Of a DNA stretch of 64,000 nt, positions 35,691-46,933 are shown in pieces (the first letter of the stretch is position 1; each line of letters starts with the position of its first letter). A model generated the notes under the pieces. It worked only from the letters and a program-made list of their open reading frames with translations. It did no database searches and was not told the origin of the DNA. The stretch comes from Alligator mississippiensis (Eukaryota; Chordata; Crocodylia; Alligatoridae): NCBI RefSeq assembly GCF_030867095.1, contig NC_081824.1:393838829-393902828 (forward strand). Reading direction: 5' to 3'. A program made the position numbers and the translations under genes.

Positions 35691-36105
35691 GCTGCAGCCA
35701 CCCACGCTGCCCTGCACTTGTGGGGGGAGTGTGCCCCCCCCATGTGTGTTTGGTGGAGGTGGCTGCTGTTCTGGGCTGGGCTTTGTGCCCTAAGCCCCAC
35801 TGCAGCTGGCTCAGGAGCAGCTCGGTGCCACAATGAATCCCACTGCTGGGCTGAACCAGGGTGCGCAGACCAGCGGGACTCCCCCCCCACTCCTGGATAA
35901 GCTTCCTGGGCTCAATCCTCTTACCACTCACCTGGTTGGGGCCCCACTCACCTTACCCCTGCTCCTGCCTCTGCCATGCTCTGTCCCTCACTGCAGGGGT
36001 CTCGATCTGGCCTCCTTCTCTCCCCCACGGACTGAACTTCTGGGCTGGGGGGAGAGCACGCACACACATGCACACTTGCACTCAGCCCCCCCCCAGCCTC
36101 AGATC
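35691..36105. other. GC-rich unassigned sequence
   Basis: Continues the GC-rich block. 'ctccctcactg..ggggtctcgatctggcctcct' near 35,980 resembles text near 34,860, hinting at further repeats in the block. Confidence 0.35.
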
Positions 36106-36114
36106 AACCTGAAA

Positions 36115-36700
36115 AGGCTCCACAATTGACCAGTTGATCATGATCAACCAGTTGGTGACCACTGAGCTAGAGGCTGAGTTCAGCCCAGTGTGAGGCCTAA
36201 GGCTGGTGGCCAGGTAGAGTACGTTCTGTGTGAGGGTGGCCTGAAGGGTTGCATGTGGACCAGCTGGTGTACAAGTAGGAGAGCCTGAAGGGCCATGTAG
36301 AGTAGGACCCAAGGGGGGATCCAAAGGGGCTGCATGGAGTTGAGTGACCCAGTGAGGGTCACTATGAATGAGGACCAGAAACAGGCAGTGTGTTTTGAGG
36401 CCCTGTGAGGGGCATAGTATTAGGGAAGAATGCTAGAGGCCCAGAAAGGGGCAGAGCTTGGCCCAGCCATGGGCCAGAGCTATTATCAATTTATGAAGCT
36501 ATCTGTGAGGCATTGGGCATGGTATAAGGAAGGTCAGAGCTGTGTATAACACCCTAGGCATCAGGGCATAAAGTGGGCAGCCTCCCACACTTTACAACAA
36601 TTAATGTAATAGCAAGACATGGCAGACAAATAGGGGCAGACTGCCCTAGACAGGTGGGTAGGCTTACATTTGACTGGCCTCGTAAGGGTCCCCTGTCACA
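36115..36700 (-). mobile_element. LTR-like dispersed repeat, copy 1
   Basis: A diverged second copy lies at 44,345-44,792. They share 'gcatcagggcata(a)a(g/t)tgggca', 'gccctag(a/g)caggtggg' and '(a/t)gccatctgtgaggc'-like segments. On the minus strand the repeat begins TGTGACAGGGG, a typical LTR start. The other end was not found. Confidence 0.5.
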
Positions 36701-38430
36701 ATATAATTTTTTCCAAATAAGCCATTGATGTAGTTACCATGTATAAGGTCAGATAGTTTATAATTCTGAATAGGATGTGAGCAAAGAAGCTAAACAATAT
36801 TACCCAAAATGTTAAAGAATGGGACCACCTCCCCTTCGCAGAAAGTATTCATGACTAGTATGTTTCATAAAGTTAACAGTTTAAAAGCTTGCTGTTTTGA
36901 TTTCTCACAAAAATCACACCAGAGCTAGCCATACCTTGTGAGAATTCATGAAAGATGACATCAAAAATTGCAGAGCTTTTTTGTGAGATTGTCAATGCTT
37001 TCTCATTCCAATTGGCCTGGAAAATTTCCAGTGAAGATATTGAACATATTGTGTTCGTGCACTAAGTCAGCATCTTGTGTAGACATAGCCATTCAGTCTT
37101 GCATTTGATTCAGATATTTCCAGGGAAAGTTCCTGCTACAAAGATCAAAATATAATATGAATTTACCCTGGTAATGCTTATAATTATAATATTTAGGCTT
37201 TGAATAAATAAATAAAAATGAAAAGCTATAGCTATTTATGTTCTAACAGTAAAATGCAGAAAATATATACATAAAAGGGGTATATCCTTCTAAAAGTTTT
37301 GCATTAGTCATTCAGAGGGTACATCAGAAATCTTTTCCCTATGAGAGGAAAATGGCTCTGGTGGGGAGGAGGAGAGATAAAAAAAAATGAATTCATGCAT
37401 TTTACATAGAGCTCAAGTAATTTATACATTTCCAAGCGTGCTCACAATTTCTACTGACACTAAGCATAGCTCACCAATGGAGCCAAGGAAATAATTTCTA
37501 GTGAATAATTTATTTGGTGAATATAGCCTCTTTCTCTTTCAGTGAATTGTTTGTGAGAAGTTGCTGTTTCTCAAAATTAGAACATAGACAAGTGTAGCTC
37601 TTTAGAATTAGGCTTCCTGTGTGAATACATGTGTTTTATACATTCAGTATTCACTTTCTACAAATATTCCCTATTGTTTCCTTGAAATTTGCTGCTGGCC
37701 TATACACTCCTGCTATTAAAATATTTCTTTAGAATATTCTTGCAAAAGCTGTATAAATGTAAACAAGGGCTCTGTCTGATCATGCAAGCTGCTGTGTATA
37801 TGCAGATTGTTTTGCCTGTGGTGCCAATATTAAAATTAATTTGTAGGACTGGAGCCAGATGAGTTCAATATTTTTATAAAATAAAATAGCTGTAATGTGT
37901 ATGTGCCTGCTTTTTCCCATTACCCTGTGGCTATATTCTACTCTCACTTACATATGTGCAACCCTCACTGAAATCAACAAAGATAGAAACTGGGTGGATA
38001 TAATCTTTCAGATCAAGATGTTCCTTTGCTTAAATATCTTCAAAACTTCAAGTAAAAAACAGTGCCTCAGCATTAGAGCTGTGAAAAATATTTCACAAAA
38101 GTAAAATAAAACCTCTCATACCTGTGAGAAAATTGCTCAGTTTCATCAGTTGAAGAAAAAATGTATATAACAGCAGATGGGAGATCGGAAGATCAAAGAG
38201 TACATTTCATTTTCTGTGACATGCTTTGGGGGTTTGTTCTTTTATTCTTTGAATGCCCCAAACTCCCATTTAAACATCATTTAAAAGGAAGATGAAATGC
38301 TATTAAAGATTATGTACTGCAAGGGTTACATCTTAATTTTAGATTTTGCATAGCAAATTAAAGTTTTAATATTGATTGAGTTCTGACTCTGATTTTCCTT
38401 TCCCTAAATCATACCTAAAGGAACAGGACT
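36701..38430. other. AT-rich sequence, no gene seen
   Basis: A possible isolated end of the 'GCATGTCTACA' MITE family lies at ~37,075-37,092 (tgtgtagacatagcc), without a partner. No gene is supported. Confidence 0.4.
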
Positions 38431-38434
38431 TTCA

Positions 38435-39150
38435 GACTAAATAGAACTGAAAGGGATCTCCTGAGTCACTCTGCTCAGTCCTCTCCTATCACAGAAAATT
38501 GTGGCCACATAATCATTTTATTAATTGACAGTTTTAAAAGCAGCATAGTTGTCTTGACCCGATTACTCTTATTGGAAAGTTGTTTCAAAAGCTTGATGCT
38601 CTGATTGCTAGAAATCTTCTTTCAGCCTAAAGTTATTTGTGACCAATTTATACCCATTTATTTTTGTGGTAACATTGTTTTTTTTAATCTAAATTGTTTT
38701 CCTTGCTCCCCCAGCTTCCCCAATACTTAAGTCTTCTTTTAGGCTATGTTTTCGTAAGCTAAATGAACCAAGTTCTCTAGTCTTTACTTGTAAGATTGAT
38801 TTTCCATTCTGCTAAGCATCCTAGTAGCTCTACTGTGAACCAGTTCAACTTGAATTAATTTTTCTTGAATATGGGCAACCAGAGTTGTACATATTATCCT
38901 ACATCAGATCTCACTAATGCCTTGTACATAGCTCTGAAAACCTCACCAGTAGATCCTAGGTGAGGATTGGATCTTATTGTTTCATATAGCAATGACACAT
39001 TAGCAGGTCATGGTTATTCTAAAACTAGCCATTGCAGCCATGTCTTTATCCTCCTCTGTAATTTTCATGTTATCATCTCCCAGCCTCTAGCAAAAATTCT
39101 TACTTATCACTAAGTTTGTAACCTTGCACATTATATTATTACATTTCAAC
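38435..39150 (-). mobile_element. Old CR1 LINE, antisense
   Basis: The reverse complement reads as the C-terminal part of CR1 ORF2 and the 3' tail. At the left edge 'gaactgaaagggatctcctg' is the reversed CR1 3' end. Near 38,840-38,950 'gaaccagttcaacttgaat', 'gggcaaccagagttgta' and 'cagatctcactaatgccttg' correspond to the segment coding 'ALVRS..YVQLW.PIF'. It is too diverged for an open frame. Confidence 0.65.
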
Positions 39151-39440
39151 ACATTTCTTTCCCTCTTCTCCACTCCTGTTATCGAGGGTAATTATTTTGG
39201 CTACAGGGCCACTTAATGAGTATTGGTAAGCTGTCAGGGGCCACAAGGGTAGCCCTTCCCTTTGACAGGTGCCCCACCCTGGGTTGACATCTTGGGACCT
39301 GAAGTTCTGTCCCTAACCCCTGGCCTTTACCACCTGAAGTCCCTCACCTTGCCCCAGAAGTACTTCTTTTGGGAGGGGCGGGCGGTTGCCACATTGGAAC
39401 AAGGAAAAAAAATGCTAAAAAATCAAACATCTATTATAAC

Positions 39441-39708
39441 CAGGGATCCTGGTTTTCTCTGATTGAAAAAAAATCACCAGTTTTTGGTTTAAATAAAAAA
39501 GTAACCTGAAATCCACATTTTTCTGTTACTTAAATTGAACACCACTATTGTATGTATGTATATATATTTGTGTATATATATGTGTGTGTATGAATATATA
39601 TAGTGATGTTTCATTTTAATTGTGGAAAAATGTGAATTTGGGAATTACTTATTTTTAACTGAAAATTGGAGATTTTTTTTTAAATCAGAGAAATAGTCAG
39701 GGATCCTG
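39441..39708. mobile_element. Palindromic MITE, copy 3
   Basis: The same arms as copies 1 and 2, but the centre is expanded by a TATATG/TGTG simple repeat to give ~268 bp. The right end reads tcagggatcctg. The flanking octamers attataac and gttaacac agree at 5 of 8 positions, so no confident target duplication is claimed. Confidence 0.8.
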
Positions 39709-39825
39709 GTTAACACATTTTAAATTAATTTGTTTTTAATTAGTCCTGATTTATGTGTGTTTGCATAATGTATATAGAAGTGATTGCATAATAGTTCTAA
39801 ATACAGTCTTAATCTAGTATATTGT

Positions 39826-39990
39826 GTGGGGGAAGTTAAGGGTGTGTGTGGTTGGGGATCGTGGGAGTGTGTATAGAGGGTGTGGGTGTGTGGGGATATG
39901 GTAGGGGTGGGAGTGTGTGTGGGGGCTGTGGGAGCATGTGTGTGGGAGGGTATGAGTGTGTGTGGGAGGTGTATATGTGGGTGGGGGTGA
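39826..39990 (+). repeat. GT/G-rich low-complexity stretch
   Basis: Imperfect repeats of TGTG and GGGG units. The His/Thr/Pro-rich minus-strand frames here (39,720-40,126) are products of this repeat, not genes. Confidence 0.8.
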
Positions 39991-40018
39991 GTCCTTGGTG
40001 TCCACAGAGTATATGAAT

Positions 40019-40262
40019 CCCTGGAGTTGCATGTGGTGGCAGTAAGCCGGACCAACCCCTACTGACCCCATAGTGTATGGCTCCCCTGCTCCTGCCTAAG
40101 TCCCTGGTTGCATATGGTGGCAGCAAGTGGAACTAGCCCTCCCAGTACCATAGCACCCATTTCCACACTCCTGCCTCAGTCCCCAGCCACGTGGGGGCAG
40201 CATGTGGGGTGAGTCCAGCCTGGCCCCATAGTGCAGTGCAGCCCTCTTTCCCCCAACAGGAG
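40019..40262 (+). repeat. Degenerate ~82-bp tandem repeat
   Basis: About three units, each with a 'ccctggttgcatatggtgg(c)ag(c)a'-like start, a 'ccatag(t/c)' centre and a 'ctcctgcctcagt'-like end. Units start near 40,019, 40,102 and 40,181. Confidence 0.55.
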
Positions 40263-40830
40263 TCTCTGGCCCCCAGCTCTGTGGGGCCCTTACCTGAATG
40301 TCCACTCTCCTGGGAGGAAGGGCTAGGAAACAGCCATGGGGACACCAGGCAAAAACCTCTGCCAGGCTATTCTCTACTGTCCCCTACCTTGGGGATAGGG
40401 GCGGGTCTGGGGGTAGGAGTTATTTGCTTAGCAACCAAAGCTGCATCTCCTGCATGGAGGTGCCAGTTTTCAGAGGGGCAGTAAGGGCAAGGGCCCATGA
40501 TAATTATTTTGGTTTACAGAGGGGATCCATCTCACAGGCCATATTTTGCCCACTCCTGCTCTATGAGATGCCAGTCTTCCTCAGAGGAACTTATTTAATT
40601 TCTATATATAATTTTTTTTTTTTGCTTGACACACCTTGTATCTGCTTGAAATCTGACCCTTTTTTTTTTTTTTCCAGAAAACGAGTTAAAAATATTTGAA
40701 AGAGTTCCCTCTGCCATGCACCTGATTTCTTTCTCACAGCTTATTAAAATGGATAAATAACAGTTGGAACTCTAAAGGAAGTATCATTTATCTTTAGTTA
40801 TAACTATTTCCATTTAGTTTCTAATAGACT
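40263..40830. other. Unassigned sequence, no gene seen
   Basis: GC-rich to ~40,500, then AT-rich with T-runs at ~40,612-40,622 and ~40,659-40,673. Frames here show no known motif. Confidence 0.35.
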
Positions 40831-40935
40831 TTTTGGCTGTGTTCAGATGAGCATTTATGTGTGGGGATTCCCGGCACTGCTAATTTGCTGGAGATCCTGG
40901 TGTCAAAAAACCCACACCTAAAAAAGTGGGTCGGT

Positions 40936-41948
40936 GCATAGATTCATAGATGTTAGGGTCGGAAGGGACCTCAATAGATCATCGAGTCTGATCCTCTACA
41001 TAGGCAGGAAAGAGTAGTGGGTTCAGATGACCCCAGCTAGATGCTTATCTAACCTCCTCTTGAAGACCCCCAGAATAGGGGAAAGTACCACCTCCCTTGG
41101 GAGCCCGTTCCAGACCTTGGCCACTCTAACTGTGAAGAAGTTCTTCCTAATGTCTAGTCTAAATCTGCTCTCTGCTAGCTTATGGCCATTATTTCTTGTA
41201 ACCTTCAGGGGCGCCTTGGTGAGTAAAGCCTCACCAATTGCCTTCTTTGCCCCCATGATGAACTTATAGGCAGCCACAAGGTCGCCTCTCAACCTTCTCT
41301 TGCGGAGGCTGAAGAGGTCCAGGTGCCCTAGTCTCTCCTCATAGGGCTTGGCCTGCAAGCCCTTAACCATACGAGTGGCCCTTCTCTGGACCTTCTCCAG
41401 GTTATCCACATCCCTTTTGAAGTGCGGCGCCCAAAATTGCACACAGTATTCCAACTGCGGTCTGACCAGTGCCCGATAGAGGGGAATTATCACCTCCTTG
41501 GATCTGTTCATCATGCATCTGCTGATGCATGATAAAGTGCCATTAGCTTTCCTGATGACTTCGTCACACTGACGACTCACATTCATCTTGGAGTCCAGTA
41601 GGACTCCAAGATCCCTTTCCATTTCCGTGCCTCCAAGCAGGTCATTTCCTAAGCAGTAGGTATGCTGGACATTTTTCCTCCCTAGGTGCAGCACTTTGCA
41701 TTTCTCCTTGTTGAATTGCATTCTGTTGTTTTGTGCCCATATGTCCAACCTGTCCAGGTCTGCTTGTAGTTGTTCCCTGACCTCCGGTGTGTCCACTTCT
41801 CCCCACAGTTTTGTGTCATCCGCAAACTTGGACAGAGTACATTTCACTCCCTCATCCAAGTCGCTGATGAAGACATTGAAGCGTACCGGTCCAGGGACCG
41901 AGCCCTGCGGGACCCCACTGCTCACACCCTTCCAGGTCGATACCGACC
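40936..41948 (-). mobile_element. CR1 LINE, copy 4, youngest-looking
   Basis: A 1.01-kb 5'-truncated CR1 on the minus strand. Its 3' tail (left side) is complete: 'catagattcatagatg' and 'gggtcggaagggacctc'. Homology ends sharply at 41,948, in the codons before 'STWKG'. It is very similar to copies 1 and 2 but has no stop codon in the retained ORF2 part. Confidence 0.93.
41023..41948 (-). pseudogene. CR1 ORF2 C-terminal fragment, uninterrupted
   Basis: The minus-strand frame is open from upstream flank (42,006) to the natural ORF2 stop at 41,023-41,025. The CR1-derived part covers the last third of the reverse transcriptase: 'GVPQGSVPGPVRFNVFISDL', an intact FADD, 'FNKEKCKVLHLGRKN', 'RALVRPQLEYCVQFWAPHFK', 'LRGDLVAAYKFI' and the C-terminal 'RRLDKHLAGVI'. 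The finger region and endonuclease are missing, and the first ~20 residues come from flanking DNA, so it is not functional. Its lack of damage points to recent insertion. Confidence 0.9.
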
Positions 41949-42900
41949 TGCATGTGGCAGCAGCATACACTGCTGGAAATTGGAGCCTCACTGCCTGGAG
42001 CCACACTCTCGCTGCTGGTCAGGTTCCCTGCTGCTGGATTGCCATGGATGCAGAGGCCAGGTAAGGCTACTGGGGTTAGGCCAGGTGATGGCCCCAGCCT
42101 CCTCTATGCACCCAGGATGGGAAACATGTTCCTGCTCATGGGGACGTGCCCTTGAATCTTTCTGTTCATTCAGTCTATTTGCCCCCACCTAGCCTCTTTG
42201 CAATATTAGAAAACTTCACTAGTATTCTCAGGTTTTGTTTTTGTTTTTTTGCATGAATTCTTTTTTAGGTACCAGTCCAAGCATTCAAATCTGTACATCT
42301 TATCCGATGTGGCCAATGTTGGACTGGATTTGGACCCAGCACCTTATATCTTTGTTCCGGGCAGGCACAATCCTCAGATCGATCAGACTGCTAGTCGATA
42401 ATAGGCGAATTTGTTGATACAGAGTAAGAACAGAAAAACAAGAATACAAACAATGAAACACTTTTATAACTACCAATCCTAGGGCTGTCATTGAAGTACA
42501 TCAGTTCAGCATGCAGGCTCCTCTGAGGCTCTCTCTCTTAGGTGTCAGCAGTCTGGAGGTGGGATGCTGAGGCCCACAGCCCCCCTCCAGTGAGGTTCAT
42601 GAGACGGGCTCCTGGTATGCCCTTGGTGCATGGTGGCCTTAGGGACCCTTCCCAGGGGACAGGAATGGGGATGGGGACCCCTCTCTGGGACAAAAGGAGG
42701 GACCAGACAAAGGGAGGAATGGGAGGGACCCTTTGTTAATCTCAAGTCACTGCTTTTGTATTCTTCTTCCCCCTTGATGACTTCTGATGACTCTTCATCC
42801 ATGGCTATCTCTGGCTGGCTGTCTCTCTGTGGTCACATGTCCACATAGCCTTCTGGGCCTTCTCCTAACTTGTTCTGTTACCCTAAAACTGGGACTTAGT

Positions 42901-42920
42901 CCCCCCCCCCCCCCCCCCCC
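42901..42920 (+). repeat. 20-base C homopolymer
   Basis: Uninterrupted run of 20 C inside the LTR. Confidence 0.97.
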
Positions 42921-42965
42921 GCTGCTCTGGAGCCTTGCTGCTGGTGTACCGCCAAAGAGTTCCCA

Positions 42966-43155
42966 GGCTGTTTCCTAGACTATGTGTCACTATTGGTCTT
43001 GTTGTGCTAGACAGCCCATCTGCCTTGAAGGCTGTGATCTCATGTTATGGCATGTCCCCCTTCATTCTCAGGCTGTATACATCCATTGGCCTTGTTGTGC
43101 TAGACAGCCCATCTACTTCCAGGGCCATGAAAAATGTGTGCATGTCTCCCAAGCT
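42966..43155 (-). repeat. Internal direct repeat of the LTR, ~105-bp spacing
   Basis: 'cttgttgtgctagacagccc' occurs at ~42,999 and ~43,091 within two related units that begin 'ggctgt'. Duplicated blocks in the U3 part of an LTR are often enhancer-like repeats, but no factor site is identified here. Confidence 0.7.
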
Positions 43156-43344
43156 CTTTAGAAATCCATTAAACCCCTGCTGCCCATCTTGACCCCTTAT
43201 AATATCTATATCTATAAGCCAATTCCCCAAAAAACAGAACTTTAAATACCGCTTCTAAGCCAACAGCCATCAACTTCACAGGTGCTCTGCATAGAGAGCA
43301 CTATTTGAAGCTAATTACAGTGTTGAATTCCTGACATAATCTCT

Positions 43345-43775
43345 TTTTCTCTCAGCACAATGCTATCCCTAGCAATGAAGACACAATTTCATATTATTTA
43401 ATAAGTGGTAACTATTCAACATAAAGAATTATGGTTTATCTCTTGCAATGTATCCACTTTCTGTCTCTCTTACAGTAATGCACAATGAATGCTTCTGTGC
43501 CTAAATACTACTGAGATTTTCTTTATATAATTAACCATATATAGTTCAAGGACTTTATGTGATTTATCAGTTAGATTTCATTTCATTCATTGTAACTATC
43601 AATTTTTTTTTATGATTGACTACAGTGGGGCTAGGCATTCACTCAATCATTTGAACCTTTTTCCCCCGATGGGTTGGATGGTTAGTAGTACGTACCCCAG
43701 CTGTCCACAGGCCAGATCCCTCCGGTGGTCCCAATCCCAATCAATGCTCTGACTTCATTGGCTGTTGGGAGGGAC
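43345..43775. other. Unassigned AT-rich sequence
   Basis: No gene or repeat recognised. Confidence 0.35.
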
Positions 43776-44344
43776 CCCTCAGTGGGTGTGTCGACATGTG
43801 TATTTGATGTTGGACCAGCTTACCTGTGCATAAAAGCTCACAGGTAGGTGTCTACATGTGTAGGGAGGCAAGATTTTGCTGCTCCCTGCAGCAAACTACT
43901 TCTGCTTCCTGGGGCCCTGCAGTGGGCCCCAGGCACCTCCAGGGGGAACTGGAGTCTCCTGCCACAGCTGGCTGTGGCCAGACGTCATCTTTAAAAAGTA
44001 GCCCTGTTCTCCATCCTCTGGACAGGTGTGTTTCTGGCCAAGGGCAGCATGCACAGTGTGGGGAAAGCATGTGGCACCTCTCAAATGGCAGCTTCTGCCT
44101 CCTCACACCATGGCTGCTCCAGTCCCTGCCACTGCCAGTGATGCCCAGTACCCCAGGCTCCTGATGGCTGCTGCACTGGCCCTTTTGCCCCACCCCACCA
44201 CACCACCTGCTGCCTGATCCATGGCCATCTGGGCCCTGCTGGCTCCGCCCCCCCCATGTGCAGTGACCACCTGCCTGGTTGCAGCATGCCATCCCAGGGC
44301 CACTTCCACCATGCAGATGCCACCTGGACCCCATCCTGCTGGCT

Positions 44345-44792
44345 GGACTCCAGTGAGGGGTGGAGTAGTGGCCCAGAGAGGGGCTAGAGGCCCAGTGTGG
44401 GACAGAAAGTCAGAGGACATGTAGAGTAGGGTCTGTGGGGGCCTGAAGGATTGTGCATAGTCTGGCCAAAGTAGTGATGTCAGTGAGGGGCACAGAGAGG
44501 CCAAGGTATGCCTGATGACACATGAGGTCAAATGTAGGCTGGAGGCTGAGTGAGACCCAGCTAATGGGGCCAGGAGAGTTGAAAGTGATTTTTAGATGCC
44601 ATCTGTGAGGCATGGGACATGGTGTAAGGGAAAGTTTGGAGCCATGTATTATACCCTTGGCATCAGGGCATTAAATGGGCAACCTCCCATCTAGGAACAA
44701 CTTTTTAGTTACAACGAAGGTGTGGCAGAAAATTGCCCTAGGCAGGTGGGCAGGGTGGCATTGTGACCTGCCTCAGGATGGCCCTCTGTCAG
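44345..44792 (-). mobile_element. LTR-like dispersed repeat, copy 2
   Basis: Diverged copy of 36,115-36,700, ending at 'ccctctgtcag'. It directly abuts the 3' end of the Myb/SANT-like remnant on the minus strand, so the two may belong to one element. Confidence 0.5.
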
Positions 44793-44796
44793 AAGA

Positions 44797-46315
44797 TGCT
44801 CATGCTCCAGGGCCAGGATCTGCATCCTGAACTTCCTGTCTGCTTGGTCCCATGCATCCTAGCACTAGTCCCTCGCATCCTTGTGGGTGACATCCTCCAC
44901 TTGCCACCTGTCTTGCTGGCCAATGTCCTCCACATGCCACTTATGTGCATCCATTTGCTGGTCCTCCACAGCCATCACCAGCTAGTCCAAGAGGACATCC
45001 CTAGTGCCCTGGCTGTGGGCAACAGGAAATCTGAGACTGTATCCTGGCTTCCATTTGCGGTCTCTTCCCAATGTGCAGCTGCAGGGCCTGCAGAAACATG
45101 AGAGAGAAGCTTTTTGTAAGAGTTTGCAATGTTTCTGAGATCAGATGTTCTGTACCAGGGGCCGTGCACTACCAGGTCTCAGATCAGGGTTCAAGTGTGC
45201 ACAGGTTCCCTAGGGCTATGGTAAGTTGACCACTTGCTCCCCTGAGGCTAGCTGGCCACTGTGTTCTGGCCACAGCAAGGCTGCCTCCCCTACCATGTTC
45301 CCAGGCCAAGGCAGGCCTGGTTTCTGGCAGCACCTGCTGCCACAGCTCTAGACCCTGCTGTCCCCTCTTCTCCTGCAGGCCAGCTTGTCTCCTGTACTGC
45401 CACAGCACCCGGGCTCAGGGGCTGTGGGGCTCCCAGATGACTGGGACTTGGAGTTGCCCTTGGCTCCAGCCTCTCTGGGGAGGTGCTCTGAGGTCAGCCC
45501 CTCCCCATGGTGGCACTGTGCCCTGAGCATACCCCCACTAAGCGTGGTCCAGGTGCTGTGTGAGGAGCTGATTACCTGGGCCAGACCAAGGGGTGCCCAA
45601 CCTACTATGCCCTGCTGCTGCTGATCACCACAGTGCCCCAGGTGCACCTGCATAACTGGCATAGGACCTTGAGGTTTGACTGTGCAGGGGGCATGCCCAG
45701 GATGCCCCATAAGCTTTGCTGCTGCCTGTGGGGCTATCTGTGGCTGCATTACACATCCCTGCCCCCTGTAGCTGAGTAGGACATCACTGCTGGCATCAAC
45801 GCATTCCTTGGCATGTGAGAGGCCCATTCCCATCTAGCTGTAGGGGCATGGGCTGCTTGATAAAGTTTTGCATTGTCTCCCATCTCCCTATGTGCTGTGG
45901 GAGGGGGGAAACATAGGGGCCAGGGGAACATGGCTGGCCTGAGCAGGGAGAGGAGTTGTGAGAGGGAGCTAGGGGCAGGGGTAGACAGGGACCTTCCCCC
46001 AGTGCAGGGATTACCATGTGGTGGAGCTGGTTTGCCCAGAGTCTCTGGTTGGCAATGAGGACATGCAGCTCCCGGCGGTGTCCTTGGGCAGCAGGTCACA
46101 GCATTTGGGCACCTAGCCAAGGGTCCCCCCTGGGGAGGACTTTTGTGCTGCTGGCATCCATTGGTGACATCTTTATGCAGCATTGTTGTGCTGACCAGTC
46201 ATGCCCGTGCTTCCACATCTGCCCTGACAGCCCCTCATAGACATTGGCATTGGAGCGCCCACCTCACGCCAACTGCTGCTGCACCTCTGCCTCACTCCAC
46301 AGCACCATGAGGTCA
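44797..46315 (-). pseudogene. Myb/SANT-like (trihelix) protein remnant
   Basis: On the minus strand a frame at 46,308-46,135 reads 'MVLWSEAEVQQQLA', a TGA stop, then 'GGRSNANVYEGLSGQMWKHG' and 'SAQQCCIKM'. This is the pattern of Myb/SANT-like DNA-binding domains (W-S-EE..., N..vYe.ia..m...G..rs..QCr.K), which bind DNA in PIF/Harbinger accessory proteins and related domesticated genes. Later segments, 'RRELHVLIANQRLWANQLHH' (~46,083-45,998) and 'LVMAVEDQQMDAHKW' to 'FRMQILALEHEHLLTE' (~44,985-44,797), look like the charged helical C-terminus of such proteins. Stops and frameshifts separate them. A 'ctcatgtttctgcag' stretch near 45,088 could be an old splice acceptor. Function is lost. Confidence 0.55.
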
Positions 46316-46933
46316 CCAGTCTGCCCCTGTAGCCAGTTGGGACCCAGGGTGGTAGCAAATAGTATCAATGATGAGGCCATCATGGCTCCAGCAACAGCTT
46401 TTGAGGCCTCTGAGTAGGTGTCCTTGCACTGCTGGGACTAGGCAGCTGGCTGCAGTGCAGTGGCACAGCATGGGACTGGGATCTGTATGGTGAAATGAAG
46501 CCCCACACCACCAGCAGGCTCTGGGCAAGCTGTTGGGGGTTGGCTGAGCACAGCTGGTGCTGGTCCCAGTGGCCAGAAGCTGCCTGCAGCTGGGCCTGTG
46601 GGCCTGCAGGCCTGACGGGACAGTGCAGCAGCCTGCAGGGCTGAATGGCATGGGCCTGGCAGCTGCACAGTACTGTGGAGCCAGGCATCAGTGCTAGGGG
46701 TACAGGAAGACTGGTGCAGGTAACCTGTGGCCTGTGTAGGGGCAGCAGAGGCCAAGAGACTCCCCAGGATCCTTGCTGTTGTGCCTGAGGGCCTCAAAAT
46801 GTCTGCAAGCTGTTAAAAGGCCTGGGGCTGCCACAGAGGCAGGCCAGCCCTGGGGCAAGAGAGGCTCCCTGCCCTGGGGCCCTGAGGCTGGCTCCCTAGT
46901 GGCAGGGCTGACCAGAAGCAAACGTGCTTCTTG

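Larger units (their letters stand above)
40835..42151. mobile_element. Possible inverted-repeat element interrupted by CR1
   Basis: The left edge 'ggctgtgttcagatgagca' and the right edge, reversed as 'gggcacgtccccatgagca', are partial inverted repeats. Together the flanks of the CR1 total ~300 bp with no coding capacity. No target duplication was found, so this is tentative. Confidence 0.35.
42317..43340 (-). mobile_element. LTR of a Ty3/gypsy- or ERV-like element, copy A
   Basis: Read on the minus strand it runs from ~43,340 (TGTCAGGAATTC) to ~42,317 (ending CCAACA), giving TG...CA ends. A TATA-like 'tatttaaag' (plus positions ~43,241-43,248) lies upstream. A region matching copy B (60.3-60.7 kb) contains the polyadenylation segment. 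Beyond the end, the minus strand reads 'ttggccacatcgg', comparable to the primer-binding-site-like 'tggcgaccag' after copy B. An exact 20-base C-run lies at 42,901-42,920. A ~105-bp internal direct repeat is listed separately. Confidence 0.55.

Noticed and set aside
35082..36129. Many long overlapping frames on both strands
   Set aside because: The region is GC-rich, so stop codons are rare. No domain is seen, and the sequence is an inverted repeat.
39720..40126. Three overlapping minus frames rich in His, Thr and Pro
   Set aside because: They are translations of the GT/G-rich low-complexity repeat.
42542..42739. Frame starting MSAVWRWDAEAHS, shared with 60,213-60,506
   Set aside because: Shared residues reflect DNA homology of two LTR copies; the frames diverge after ~17 residues.
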